A stretch of DNA of 64,000 bases from Branchiostoma floridae. Its lineage: Eukaryota > Chordata > Leptocardii > Amphioxiformes > Branchiostomatidae. The notes beneath the pieces were generated by a model. That model worked only from the letters and a program-made list of their open reading frames with translations, was not told the origin of the DNA and did not search any database. Each line of letters starts with the position of its first letter. Positions within the stretch are counted from its first letter, which is position 1. Positions 12,266 through 25,483 of the stretch are shown in pieces. The position numbers were made by a program, and so were the translations under genes. Location of the stretch: positions 11,520,884-11,584,883 of the forward strand of contig NC_049992.1 of assembly GCF_000003815.2 (NCBI RefSeq), given 5' to 3'.

Positions 12266-12683
12266 CTAATTTCAAAATATATTTTCTGTCCACACTTTTG
12301 TGCAATTTGTTTATTTTGTAATTGTAAGGGACCAAGGTATTAGACATACCTGAAAAATGAGAAGTTGATTTAAGTAGAAACACCTTAATGATTAACCACA
12401 ACTGAGAAATCATTAACTATTAGATTATAGACATTTATGACCCAAGGGAAAGTACACTTCTGCTTTACAAGTTACTGCTGTGCTTACAGACTATTTCAAA
12501 ACAACCTGACTGGAAATTCCCATTTAGTCTTGATGTTATACTCATTTGTCGTATTTCATTAGGAATAAAAAGTCAGCCAGCTTCTAATTGATTTGTTTGT
12601 CAGTTTGTTTCAAAAACATCAGCAAACACTGTGTATGTGTTTTTGACATTTTGCAATTCTTTACTGTTTCCATGAACATTCAG

Positions 12684-15600
12684 ACTGCACAAGTGCGCCC
12701 TCATGCAGTTTGTGCGGTATTGCGGGGTGTCAACTTTACCCAGGCCATGTACCAGAGCTTCATCGACCTCCAGGACAAGCTGCACCAGAACCTATGCAGG
12801 TCATACCAACATTTTCATATACTCTAATTGGGTCTAAATCTTGGAATTTTCATGGTTGATTTTATTTTCATAGTTTTGTCAGGACTTCCAAATTATTCAA
12901 ATTATCTCAAATTCATGACACAGAAATATTTCTCCCATGCAAGAGTACTGAACTACAGAATTGTTTCAATCAAATGATATAAGACTTTGCAATGCCTCAT
13001 AAACCACCTGTTCCCTCCCACCGCAAGTCATTGCATACTAATTAGATATTTTCAGTGAATGCTAAAAAATCATCGGGGAAAATGTACACTTTTTCTCATT
13101 TTTGCACTCCCTCCCACCCGAAACTTAATCAATATACTATTTGAGCATTTTAGTTTTAAAAATGCCTCAAGGGGTGAAGCAGTACAATCAAGGTGCTGAT
13201 ATTTTCTTTTTCATGCCCACAGAAAGAGAAGCCTGGTTGCCATAGGAACCCATGACCTTGACACCATCCAAGGTCCCTTCATCTACAATGCAAAGCCACC
13301 GGCAGACATCAAGTTCAAGCCTCTCAACCAGACCAAGGAGTACACAGCTGTGGAGCTCATGCAATTATACAAGGTTAGCCAGGGGGTTCTTCTCTTTCCT
13401 AAACATCCATGCCTGCAGGATTCCTGCTTGTGTCTGTTGTACGTGGTGGGATCAGAAGTGATTCAGAAGTTTAAATATCGAAATACAAGACAAGAGGAGA
13501 AATATACTTGAATCAAGCTAGAAGTTTTTCACAAGCAAAGACCACAGGAATGGTTTTGTTTGTAATTTTTCTTCTTGATCCTGTAGTCTGACAGCCATCT
13601 AAAGCACTTCCTTCACATTATTGAGGACAAGCCTGTGTACCCCATCATCTATGACCAGAATGGTGTGGTCCTGTCCATGCCACCTATAATCAATGGTAAG
13701 GAAGATACCATTTTTTGTTCAGGGTAGTAGCATCAAGTATTGAGTTTCATACATTATAGAAACTATTCCAATACTGGAATTGCCTAAATAATACTTTAAG
13801 ATGCATTAGTGACAGGGCTATTGTGTACAAAAATATTAAGCAAACAGGAAACAATTTTTCATTTTCTACACATGACTCATACATATGTGAGGAAACTATG
13901 TCTTGACTGAGATTCTCCCAATACCAATTTCACCTTTTTAACTTTAAAATTATTTTTCTGCCATTCTTTTAACTAACATCCTTTCTAATGGTATTTTCCA
14001 TAGGTGAGCATTCAAAGATTACACTGAACACCAAGAACATCTTCATCGAGTGTACGGCCACGGACCTGCACAAGGCTAAGATGGTGCTGGACTCTCTGGT
14101 CACCATGTTTTCTGAGTACTGCCAGACACCGTTCACGTGAGTTCAACCAGCTTTTGTAATAAAAATTATGATTTTGATGAAGAGTATTTGAGGCTGTTCA
14201 TTTTTGAATGGATTTGAACTGATTTACTTGTTTCCTACTAAGAATTTGTATGAAAAATACAAAATGTTTTTATCTTTTTTTAACTTCACAGAGTGGAGTC
14301 TGGAGAAGTCATCACCCCAGATGGTACCAAGCTCACATATCCTGTAAGTAGAGAATAGGGCTTTTTGAAATATATAACATTGATACAAAATCCAATAATC
14401 TAGTCATGGCACGTCTTTTAATTCCTTTTTTATGCGTTTAAGCAGTGTGATGGTGATGTTAATGAAACATAAATTCTTACTAGTATTACGAGTATAAATC
14501 TGACTCTAATTACATATTGCATGAAGTGCTTTTCTTTTGACACTGTGCTCAGCAAAAAAATCAATTTTGGCTACTACATGCACTGTATGACAGACATTTT
14601 ATTCACATGTTTGTTTCTTGTGATCAGAGGTTGTTAAGTAAAACATTCATGCCTTTTTTTGGCCATACGTGTACCTCAGGGGCAGGGCCTTCTCACTCTC
14701 TCTAAACTTTCTACTTTCTTTCACCAGGCTCTGCCCTACAGAGAGGAGATTGTTGATGTGGCCTGGATCAACAAAAGTGTGGGGATAAGGTTTGTTGTTT
14801 CTACTTTCTTCAAGTTGTTTTCATAAATCTATCCTAATATCCTTTTTGACCTTGTATTATTGTTCTCCTGAAACTTTAAAAATTCTATTCCTAAATGCAA
14901 TATATGTCCTCACTGATGTTGATATGCAAGCTATGATTCATTTTTGTTTTTTGTAGTGAGAGTCCTGAGTCCATAGCCAAACTACTGACCAGGATGTGCT
15001 TGTCATCGGAGGTTGTGGAAGAGTCAAAGGTCAAAGTTGAGATCCCACCCACAAGATATGATATCCTTTTTCAACTACTGTTTTGGTTCAAAATTGATTG
15101 AAAGTGATAGGCATCTTGAGAGAAACACTGAAAAGACCATTCAACAAAAGTTTCTATTAGATCTATGTCAACCATTGTCAACCTAAATGCCTTTTGTTAA
15201 GTTTAGCGGTGTTTGTTTCCTTAACCATTCCCACATATCATCCATGCATGTGATATCATGGAGGATGTGGCTATAGGATATGGCTACAACAACATCCAGA
15301 TGACCATACCTAAAACCAACACCATAGCAGACCAGGTGAGTCTTTCAAACATCAGAAGTATGATCTGTTATAAAACATACCATGTGCACATATTGAAAGT
15401 CAAACGCTTTTGTTTGCATTTGAAGATGATCTAGAGGGGAAGGGCCCGGCAGCAAATAGAATTGTTTGACATGGTTCTGGTTAATTCTTACTAAAACAGA
15501 ATTATAGTTGTTTACGAGATAGGATGGAAGAAAACTTCAAAAAGGAACAACTTTCACAATTTTAAATTTATATATAATATACAAAAGTTTAAACCCATTT

Positions 15601-17626
15601 GTAATATGTCATGTTAAGTGCTACTCTTGAGTCTTGACATGCTAAATATGCAGTAATATTGCCTGTTTATGCTTTCATAACCTATGTTGATATAATCATG
15701 GACATTATATATACAATTTGTCTTGATTTTTTGCATTTTTAGTTTGGGCTGAATAAGGTCGCAGACCTCCTGAGACAAGACATCGCAGCTGCAGGCTTCA
15801 CAGAGGTTCTGTCCTTCTCATTGGTAAGACAGCATCAACATCATTTCATAAACTGTTGTTTGACCAATCAAAAGTTGTGTTACATACATGTTTGCCTGAT
15901 GAATAAAGAACACAAAAGACACCCATGTACAAAGTTTGTACAATGTATGTATTGATGTGTTTCTGATTCTTTGATGCTTGTTGCATGTTCTTCTGTTAGT
16001 ATAAGACAAAGTCCTTTCCATGATGCATAATTGGCATGTTGAAAATTATTAATACAAATATGTTTTACATGCTTATAAAGTGATTGTGTTACCTTCCAGT
16101 GTTCTAGAGATGATGTAGCAGGGAAACTGAACAAAGACATTGACTCCTCTGGAGCTGTTCACATTGCCAACCCCAAAACCCTAGAATTTCAGGTAAGAAA
16201 TACAACATTTCCCAAACTGAATATAATAGACAAGTTTACATTTTACATACTGACTAACAACTTACAAGGTCTTATTTTTAGACACCACAAAAGGTTGTTT
16301 TATACAAATGATAGTTTAATAGATTATGAATCTAGTTGTTCAATGAAGTTACTAACATTAATTGATAGTAATTACAACAGTAATTGTTGCCATGGTTACA
16401 GATTGCTAGAACAACCTTGCTTCCAGGCATCCTGAAGACTGTTGCCTCCAACAAGAAGATGCCTCTGCCCATGAAACTGTTTGAGATCTCAGATATCATG
16501 CTACAGGACAAGGACAAAGGTTGGTTCTACAAGCTATGTTCTTTAGCCATTATCTGTCACAATTTTCTCTATGTCCTCTTTAGTAAATTCATTTTTGGTC
16601 AAATCTCTTGTTACACATTTTATAGTGAATGTGAAATGCTAATTGTAAAATTCATTTATGATTAAAAAAATGTATAGAAATAAGTTCCAAAATGTGAAAT
16701 TTGTTTTTTACATATTAAGCAACAATACTGGAATAATGGAATATTTGTATTTGGTATTGATGTATGGGAACCATGGCAATTCTATGTGCACTGAGGTCTG
16801 GTACTTCTCTGTAACTCTTCCTACTTTGTTGTAGATGTTGGTGCGAGGAATGAGCGCCACTTCTGTGCGGTGTACTACAACAAGAACCCCGGGTTTGAGA
16901 TCATCCACGGCCTGCTGGACAGGTTCATGCAGCTGTTGGAGGTTCCCTACAGTAAGGAGGGGAGTGGCTACTTCATCAGGGCAGCTGATGGTCAGTCCTG
17001 GCGTCAAGTCCTTCTATTTCACCTTAAAAAATTATTCATCCTTAAAGTGTACACTTAACAGCTGTTGGGATCTTTCTTATTTTCTTTGCATTCCTTCAAT
17101 GACCTAAGACGAATGGGTAAGTTTGGAGTAAGTTAGACGTCCTGCTATAACGTTTTGCAACTATTGCAAGGAATCTCAAACTACTATTCAAGTGATTACA
17201 AATTGGGAAGGGGCAAACTAGAGGAAACATGAAATATATGTATTTTCCAAACGGGTCATAAGACCTTGTTCTGAATGTTAACTGTTTCAGTTGTACATGT
17301 AGACTGCTCTCATCTTGATACAGAATCTTGATGCTGTAAACTATGTGAAGTTCACTCTTTCTTGAGTTCAGACACTGACAGTGTTTTGTCTACCTTTGGC
17401 AGTCCAGCTGCTAATGCTGTTTAAAAGTTGATATAGATAGAAGAATTTAAAAAAACTGTTTGTCCTCTCCACAGATCCCACCTTCTTCCCCGGGCGCTGT
17501 GCAGAGGTTGTAGTGAAAGCTCAGGTGGTGGGAAAGCTGGGAGTTCTTCATCCTGATGTCATCACCAAGTTTGAACTCAACAATCCATGTGCAGCTCTGG
17601 AAATCAACCTCGAAGCACTGCTTTAA
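12684..17626 (+). CDS. FARSB: phenylalanyl-tRNA synthetase beta subunit, cytosolic (5' part missing)
   Basis: Beta subunit of the alpha2-beta2 enzyme that charges tRNA-Phe in the cytosol. Exons: 12684-12799, 13223-13373, 13587-13695, 14004-14136, 14292-14343, 14728-14789, 14957-15060, 15235-15335, 15743-15823, 16100-16192, 16402-16519, 16835-16990, 17475-17626. All join in frame to 475 residues. Landmarks of the eukaryotic/archaeal family include [90 protein letters not shown] and [16 protein letters not shown]. Human FARSB is about 589 residues, so roughly 114 N-terminal residues are missing: the first exon seen starts TAQVRPHAV just after an acceptor, and no upstream exon was found back to the TLR genes. 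The intron at 15061-15234 is U12-type. The 3'UTR probably runs to AATAAA at 18807-18812. Confidence 0.95.
15061..15234 (+). other. U12-type AT-AC intron of FARSB
   Basis: The protein frame requires joining ACAAGATATG to ATATCATCCATG, which places intron ends at AT and AC. The donor ATATCCTTTT matches the U12 AT-AC consensus. TTCCTTAAC (15217-15225) matches the U12 branch site, with the likely branch A (15224) 10 nt from the intron end (CATTCCCAC). The intron has no strong polypyrimidine tract, as expected of minor-spliceosome introns. Confidence 0.93.
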
Positions 17627-18900
17627 CCAATCAGCTGTTAGCTTTAGGGTGGTGTAGTATCCTATAGGAAGTGGCTATGATTATCCCATCATGCAGCATC
17701 CTCTTAGAATGTCAAATATGGGCATGAAGCTTATCATGTGACCATGCAATTCTGTCACATTCAGAATGATTACTCCATCAGCTTTGCAACCTTGTGTCTG
17801 GCAAAGAACAGTCATGAGATATTGCATGAAAAGGGCTTTATTCCACTTTAAGAACATATTGAACAATTTGCTGGAAGTAATGTGACTGACAGTCCAATGT
17901 ATGCTCAAAGGTAGTATGTAGGAATGGATATTGGAGGGAACAACAACAGTAATATATAAGTTAAGGAAAAGGGGCATAGACAAGAGAAGGGTAGGGATTA
18001 ATAAGGGTAATATAAGGTTTCTTGGGAGACACTGTAAGATGTAAATTGGTACCATATCTGTGGTTCAGATATGGCCACAGACTAGTCAATGTGGGAAAAC
18101 TGTGTACTATAATTAAAACAGGCTACTTGGTGAGATGACCCTGCTTCCCCTATGTGTGATGCTACAGTATGAGGAACCTACAATATGAGATCTTCACAAA
18201 ATTATCCAATTGGCAACTATGAACACTTCCTTGTAGAATGACTAGATAGTAATTGTCAAAATCTATGTTATACAGTACAGCCACCATCCATGGATGAAGG
18301 TCCTTTTGTGTGAAAATAGCTTGTCACTGGTGACGTTTGGCTCAGGGTGTCACAATCTTGTCAATGATGGGTAGATAGTTTTAATATCTAACGTTTGAAA
18401 TGCTTAAATGAATGGCAGGACTGTAAAATTTGACATGGGAGTGAGACTCAACATTTGTTAATGAAAATATCTACAAAATCTTATATTTCGAATTTTGTGT
18501 AGTTTAAGTGTGTATGAAGATGATTTTAATATCTACATGCCTATATTTGTCATTATCATTACTTGATACTACATTCTGTAGGCTTATGCACTTTTCATGC
18601 CATAACAGAAAGTGCATTATAAGGTGTTATTTTGCAGATGAAATATTGAAATATACCGTTACTCTCTTACTCAAAAAAAAATTTCTATGCGCATGTATGA
18701 CAAAAAGTTAAAAGAAGTTTCCTGTTTTGAACAATTTTCCTGATAGTTATAACATTACCAATCTGCTAAGACTTGTAACATTGACCTAAAGCTGCCCATT
18801 GCTATGAATAAAGGACCAACTTTCAGTACTTCTGATGACAGATTTGTTTTACTTTGAAAGTTTTTGGTAGTTTACTGCCTATACTTTGAATGACATTACC
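17627..18900 (+). other. FARSB 3'UTR and following DNA
   Basis: No second gene seen. AATAAA at 18807-18812 is the best polyadenylation signal. Short frames here look accidental. Confidence 0.5.
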
Positions 18901-18914
18901 AGCGTGGTTATCCC

Positions 18915-19280
18915 TTCCTGTCCCAGGTGCATATCTTGTATGTAAACAGTGCAATTCCTGTGCTGCAAAAATACCACAGACATGATTATATAACTGGCGC
19001 TAGCGCTGAACATGTACTACAGGTCACAAACGTTTTTAATGTCATTGTCCGTAGCGCTGAATAAGTGCTAACGTTACAGACACTTACGTTACCGTTCCCG
19101 GTGCTGAATTAGGTAGTGTCCCTGTCCCTGGTGCTGAAAAAGTGTTACATACAGTATCATCCCTGTGCTGTAACTAATACGGACATTATACCATCCCAAT
19201 CCCTTGTGCTGAATAAGTAGTACAGACACTGCACGCTGTCGTTGGCGCTGAGTGAGTATGTCACAGACACCCCCTACCAC
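18915..19280. repeat. degenerate array with GTCCCTGGTGCTGAA-like core
   Basis: About eight diverged copies spaced roughly 35-50 bp. Examples: GTCCGTAGCGCTGAAT (near 19048), GTTCCCGGTGCTGAAT (near 19094), CTGTCCCTGGTGCTGAAA (near 19121), TCGTTGGCGCTGAG (near 19235). In reverse complement the core resembles TTCAGCACCnnGGACAG, the same core as the minisatellite at 27680-28150. It sits between FARSB and the homeobox gene. Confidence 0.6.
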
Positions 19281-19299
19281 ATGACACCACAGTCATTTG

Positions 19300-19791
19300 T
19301 GTTTTTATTCTTCTGGTGATCAGCAACGTACCAGGTACTGTAACCATGGCGAGTAAATGCAAACGTCAGCACTATTTTTAGAAAGGTTGTGTTATCATGT
19401 AACACATCCTATTTGTTACAACACTAACTGTTGTTACGTTTGAAAAAGTGTGGACGATTATGATTTCGAATGACCCCACGTAAGGTCACAGTCGAACAAC
19501 TGGAATTACGTGATATTCGATAGTTGTGACATTGCCACATTCGAATTCGATCGTTCCATTGGAACCTTGATTAGAACAGAACAATAAGTTCTTCGAACGC
19601 ACGGAAATGGAACACTCATTTAAATCGACAATTAACGGTAATTACAACAACATTATGGCATATTACTAGACTCTTGATTGGGGCAAAGACAACAAACAAC
19701 GTGTGCTGCAAGAAAGGTTTTCGTTTCAAACGTAATTCGGTAGTGAGTTCTGGAAGCAGTTTTGGCGGGAAGGAAGGGAACACCTGATGAA
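19300..19791 (+). promoter_or_regulatory. upstream region of the homeobox gene
   Basis: No gene. The stretch is richer in CpG and palindromic ATTCGAAT-like words than the flanking DNA and contains ATTACGTGATATT (19503-19515). It directly precedes the first coding exon. No clear TATA box, so its extent is a guess. Confidence 0.3.
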
Positions 19792-22700
19792 ATGGCGGAG
19801 GGGGACAAGGTGACCCGTTCCAGCGCCACAGAACTTGTCCAGAATCTAGACATCTCATCTTTGGATGGAGACACGGCGAAAGTACTTCTCAACAAGATTC
19901 TCACAAGTCTTGAAGATGTTGCCAAGATGAAGTCGTCAACCACGACCGCTGATGAACAAAAGCATGTCTCTTCTCCTCCGGACGAAGTCAGACGAGCATC
20001 TGAAATATTGTTGGGCATGAAGGGCGTCGACCAATCAAATCCCGCCTTGTCTCAGGGCGCTGAAAATCGAAATCAGACCGGAGCAAACAAGGCCAATGGT
20101 ACGTAAGAGTGTACAAAAGTAAGATCTACCTACATGTAAGGGACGCCATGGTAAAGGGTAGCTTTGCATAAAAACGAAAAGGATACGATACGGATGTAAA
20201 TAGAAGTAAGAGAGTTAAATAGCAAATATGGGAACATATTCCTGCAACGATAAGGCAAAACAAAATTGGTCGCTATTGTCAGGGTATAATTAGCTAGGTT
20301 GAAGTTTTCGATAGAAGAATTTATCTAAATTTACCCTTTTCCAGCACCTTCTTCTTCCGATGACCTCGCTTCCCGCACCAAGAGCGCCATCTCCACACTG
20401 GCAGATCTGTGCACGGCGCTGAGAGATGTTGAGCCGCAGGTACCTCTGGTGTTATGATACGTTATTATATAGGCTGGATCCATGGAATAAGACTGGATCC
20501 ATGGAATAATCAGAAGAGGATTTTGAACCCGTCAAAAATTCGGACCATCCAAAAGCTCCCCTGGCGTACAATGTTTTATTGCACCATAAAGTATCCCACT
20601 CGACTTATTGCATTTTGAAAGAAATTGGATCTACTGATAGACAAACAGAAGCAACTCCATTGCATTAGCTAGGTGTCTTTTTATTTCGCAAAATATGATT
20701 GAAATGTGCGATAGTCTTGCAGAAAGTGACAGCATTGTACACTCGCAAAATGCGAGAAACATATTATTACCTAACATCGCATCGGTTTGTTATTGAAATG
20801 TGTTTATAACGATTTGTTATCAGGTTGTTAACGAAGTACTCCCTCAGCGTTACCATCACTTGGTTCCTTCCACATCGGCACCCGCTGTCAACGTTGTTCA
20901 AGAAGTGAGCTCGAGAATTCCTGTTTCCAAAGTCAGTTCAGAACACACTGCTGGTACTGAAACTCCTGCACTTCCGTCCTCGGTCGCTGGTGCTCAAGTT
21001 CCATCTCCAAAAGTATGAACACATATGAATTTCCTTTGAAGTTCTAACTTCAAGAATGGACATATACAGAGTTGAATCGTAAACTTTTTCAACAAACACG
21101 TACAAGTTGCGACTTATCAAACTTTATCGTTCACTTTTCAGTAGAAAGTAGAACAGTGCATTTAGCTACCAAGCTTTCGTATACAGTAATGGGTTTCCAT
21201 GCAAGTCTGATTTCATGTAATGATCTTGTGTGCATCCTTCCGCAGAGGATCTTCATTCCCGGTAAGACTACGATCCGCCCGATGCCTGATTACTGCCGAG
21301 TAATCTTCCACCCATCGAGTCCAGACATGGACAACAGGAAACGTAGGGCCAGGACTGTCTTCTCAGCACAACAGGTGGGCAACTAACTTCAAAATCCATT
21401 ATTCAGTTACAAAATGCTGCGTCTTTTGAAATTTGATCAATCACTTTGAATATCTTAAAGTGTTTTAGTATCAAGAATTGATTTAATCCATATTCCCCTT
21501 CTCCGAACTCTGCTTAGTTGAAACGTTTGGAGGAAGAGTACAAGAAGTGCAGCTACCCTGACAAGGAACGTCGCCAAACCGTGGCGGAGGCTACAGGACT
21601 GACGGAGGGATGCGTGCGGATATGGTACCAGAACAGACGAGCTAAGGACCACAGGTAGGGTCATCCACCTTTCGAACATCACCATCTTACACAGTTAACA
21701 TCTTATCTTATACATAGTGTACAGTTAACAAAATAATCATTCTTAATATTGATACTGATCGGAATATTTGAACATTTGCTCTATCGTGATGACTCAAGAA
21801 ATCTGCGTGTAGATCATTTTACCGCAAGATTCTTGAATAAAATATTTGTGTTTATTCTCTTATAGACTGAAAGATTCAGAAAGGCAGCGTGAAGGCATGT
21901 CAGTGTCGTCAACGTCACAGCCGGAAATGTCAGGCAACCTTTCGTCACGTCCGGTAGAACCTGTCAGGTTGCCTCAATCAGAGACGGCTCCACCAACAAC
22001 ACTCAATCGGGCTGAGGAGGCTGCGATGGAGGCGTTGGTTAACTTATCCTCTACAACTTCTACAAGGACGACGGCTGCAAATAACCCCCAGAATAACCTC
22101 GATTCTGCAGCACAGAGTGACGAAGCATTGTCTGGATTTGATACGAAGCCTTCCGTGACCGAAGGCGCTTCACCATGCAAAAACAAGAATGCAGCTTCGA
22201 CTTTAGAACACGCAAAGCAAAGCACCGTTGCTAATCTTCAGCTAGCTCAGGGGATCAAAGAACAGCCACAAATAAGACAGACTAAGCAGGACAGTAATAG
22301 CAAGTTGATTCCAGCGGCGTATACATCGACCATTGACAAACAGTCAGGCGATCTGCGGTCAGCTCCGAGCGAACACGTGGAGAAGACGTCGCGTACGTCC
22401 AGCCAACCGTCGCAGAGAGCGATGATTGCCTCCCTTGTCGCACAAACGATGAGACATGCGGAAGGTCTGGACAGTAAGAGATCAGCGGTACCTATTGCGG
22501 TGGTCAACATCCCCATTGTTCGACTGGAAGGTAACGCAGACAAATGTGCAGCTGGTTCAGCAAAGGGTTCTGAGAAAATGAAGCATGTGCCATGTGTTGC
22601 CGTTACTGCAAGGGTTGGACCAGGAGGTTCCAAAAGAGGGGATTCGCCACTACAGTCTGGAGAAGTCGTACACCGTGCTGCCTCCATTGGAATCCCCTTT

Positions 22701-24503
22701 CATGCCCTTCAGTTTCAAAATCAGTGGACAAAGAAATCTCCAACCTTAAGTCAAAGGAATGATTCTTCAACCACCGTGACGTCAAAAATACCGACGAATG
22801 TTCAAATCTCCACAGGAAATTCGCCCTGTCCTGAAGCAACAATCACTTGCACGTTGACATCCTCCAGCGCGTCTAAGATACCTCCTCTTCTTGGATTTTT
22901 CATCTCAGATGCACAAGCAAAAGCGTCAGCCAGCTCATCAAATAAAAAAATACAGGACGCGAAAACCTCAGCAGAGAGACATGAAGCAAAAGCTAAGGTC
23001 TCTTCCTCTGATATTCCCTCGACAATTGTGCTTCGCCTACAGCCTAGACCTACGACTGTGGTAGTAGAAAAGCCATGCACTAACTCTGGGAAGCCTGCAA
23101 AAGACTCTGAGAAAGAAACGAACCGACCGACTTCCAGTACAGATGACTGTAGTTCATCAGCACCAGGCACGACGGATCGAAAGAGAAAAGCAAGTGAAGA
23201 GGAAAGCGTTAACAAAGTCGTGCAGACTAAGATGTGGAGGGAATTGAAGGAAGAAAAAAGCGTGGCAAAGAGAACCAAAAACACAACCAAAGTGAGTAAG
23301 AAGCCCAGCCCATCGCAAATGATACAACCTGAGAGAGAGGGTGACCTGTATAGATATGAAACTCTGAATAAAGAGCTCCCTATAAAAGAAACTACGAAGG
23401 GTAGCTGTACACAAGTCCAAGGCACGCAAACAAAGCTGTCAACAACCGACACCAAGTGCCTTAATAAAGCCAATAGTAACGCCTGTACTGTGGTGTCTGA
23501 TGGCACTTCTCTGAACTCAAAGAACAGCCATCCGACCACGCTGCACTACAAGAAGGGGCGAATCTGCCAATGTCATCAGTTACAGGATATAATCGACTAC
23601 TGCGTCCGAATGGATCCCGAGACAGCAGCCAAAACTGACAATTTCTGCTCAAATACTAAAGAAGTTGGTTCTCTCCAAAAACCAAGAGAAGGGAAAGGGC
23701 AAACTGGCGAGCCAGTTCCCAGATCTGTCGACTCTGTTCCTAAAACCTGGACGTCAGGAACCGTGCGACATTTGAAGATAACGACGCCAATTTCAATAGC
23801 GACGACTACCAGTATTCATTTGTCGAATGCTCGCAGTTTCACAAGACCGGTCGGAGCTGTCCCAATCGGATCGGTCCGGGCACCAGGGATCACCAACACC
23901 CAGCACGCCAGGGTGTTCCACCGACCAACGCCAGCTCATTTTCGTCACATCAACTTCGCGAAGAAACCCTGTCCCATACCTGCTGTAGTGATACCAAAGT
24001 CTGTACCAACCACTGGACAACTCTTCCTCAAAAATGTTCAAAAGTCGGCCGTTGAAGTAAAACCAGCAAGAGGCGTTCGCGTCGTCGTCTGTCATCCCTC
24101 CAACACTGTGATCCTGCCAACAACTTACACATCACCCTCCACATTCACACGCCCAACAACCAATGCTGTCGCTCATCGTACATGTGGAGCTGCAGCCATG
24201 TTTCGGTTAGGGTCAGTTTTGAAGAGACCCAATACTAGTACTTTCAGACTTCCACTGGTCATGAAACCTGCAGAACGCGTGACTGCAGTAGCAACCACTG
24301 GATACACATCGAGCGGAATCCGTCTTCAGCCTGTCCAGAACAGAGGACAACCGCCTCTGCCACAAGGGGACGGGGACGCTTTAAGAAGACTGCAGCGGTT
24401 CACCGATGGGTTTATGGAAAGGCACCGCTCAAGTGAGCCCTCTACTGAATCGCGTAGAGATGACAGACCACCGCCCCCTAAAGTTCGACGCACGGACATG
24501 TGA
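19792..24503 (+). CDS. divergent (PRD-like) homeodomain protein
   Basis: Probable nuclear DNA-binding transcription factor. Exons 19792-20098, 20345-20439, 20824-21012, 21246-21374, 21518-21654 and 21866-24503 join in frame to 1,164 residues. The start ATGGCGGAG has a good context (purine at -3, G at +4). The homeodomain is at about residues 229-288 (bases 21339-21375 and 21518 onward). It starts KRRARTVFSAQQ, contains L16, YPDKERRQ and helix 3 VRIWYQNRRAK, so W48, Q50, N51 and R53 are kept while positions 20 and 49 are Tyr instead of the usual Phe. Introns fall after residues 12 and 57 of the domain. The long C-terminal exon (about 880 residues) is Ser/Thr/Pro/Lys-rich, looks disordered, and has basic runs such as DRKRKAS and KRTKNTTK. 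YPD and Q50 suggest the PRD class. I cannot name the family. Confidence 0.88.
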
Positions 24504-25483
24504 TACTTCTCCCAGGCAATGGTCGATTAACAAGTTTGAAATCGCCTGACTTTGAATTCTACCAATGAGTAATATTGTGCTAGCAGAGGACACAACTTTT
24601 CTGCTGTATAAAATGTGTTAGTTGAAACCGTAAAGTGAACGTTATTAGTTTCATAGAAAATTTTCCTTTGCAGAGAAGATAGTCTTTTAATGTTTTCAAC
24701 ATTCATGTGTTTTGCTGATAAAATGTTGTATGAGATTGGAAAGACAAGAAACCTCCTGTTTGAGATAAATGATTACCCAATGCAACGTAGACAATGTACT
24801 CTATAGCATATTATGTGTAAATCATTTAGAAGTTTCATTGAATAGTACAGTTGAAGGCTTGGAAAACAAACATCAGTTCGAAGAAGTCAAGCTGTTTACG
24901 TTGTATTATAAAAAATATTGTAGGATTCAAGGTATCAAGAAGACAAAATGCTACAAAATTTACATTGTAAAAAAAACTTTGAAGTTCTTATTTATTGCAA
25001 AGTTCATTGTATTTTGAATACAGTAATTTATGTACAATTTTTCACACTGTCGATAAGAGTTGCATAAGTTACATTCTATGGTTCCATGTCTCACTTCTTC
25101 CCTGTTTTAAACAAAATAAAGGAACTAATTCCATTTTCAACTGTGATCAAAAACATATGCCATAGGAAATAATTGGTTGGCAAATATGCCATGATAATTA
25201 CTGATATATCTATGGTGGCTGACTATTTAGTCAATATCAACTACAAAATTTAACATAGATCCTAAAAATAGCTATGTTACCACCTATACATATACATAAA
25301 ACTCCTGAGGGTACAAAAATAATAGGATACAAAAAGTGAAAATATTGGAGCACAAACAAAGAAAATACAGACACTGTTTCCCAAAATAGTCGACAAAATA
25401 CAGTTCTGATGAAACCTCAAAAACCTTATAAAATAACAAGATGAGCATTTAAAATGATAGTCTTTTTGTGTTTGCATGTGGTA
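24504..25483. other. convergent 3'UTRs (homeobox gene and coiled-coil gene)
   Basis: Plus-strand AATAAA at 25115-25120 probably ends the homeobox transcript. Minus-strand AATAAA at 24991-24996 (TTTATT on plus) is a candidate end for the coiled-coil gene, whose stop codon is at 25484. If both are used the transcripts overlap by about 150 bp. No other gene is seen here. Confidence 0.5.

Noticed and set aside
22802..23539. 245-codon antisense frame
   Set aside because: Lies opposite the large homeobox exon, whose coding bias explains it.
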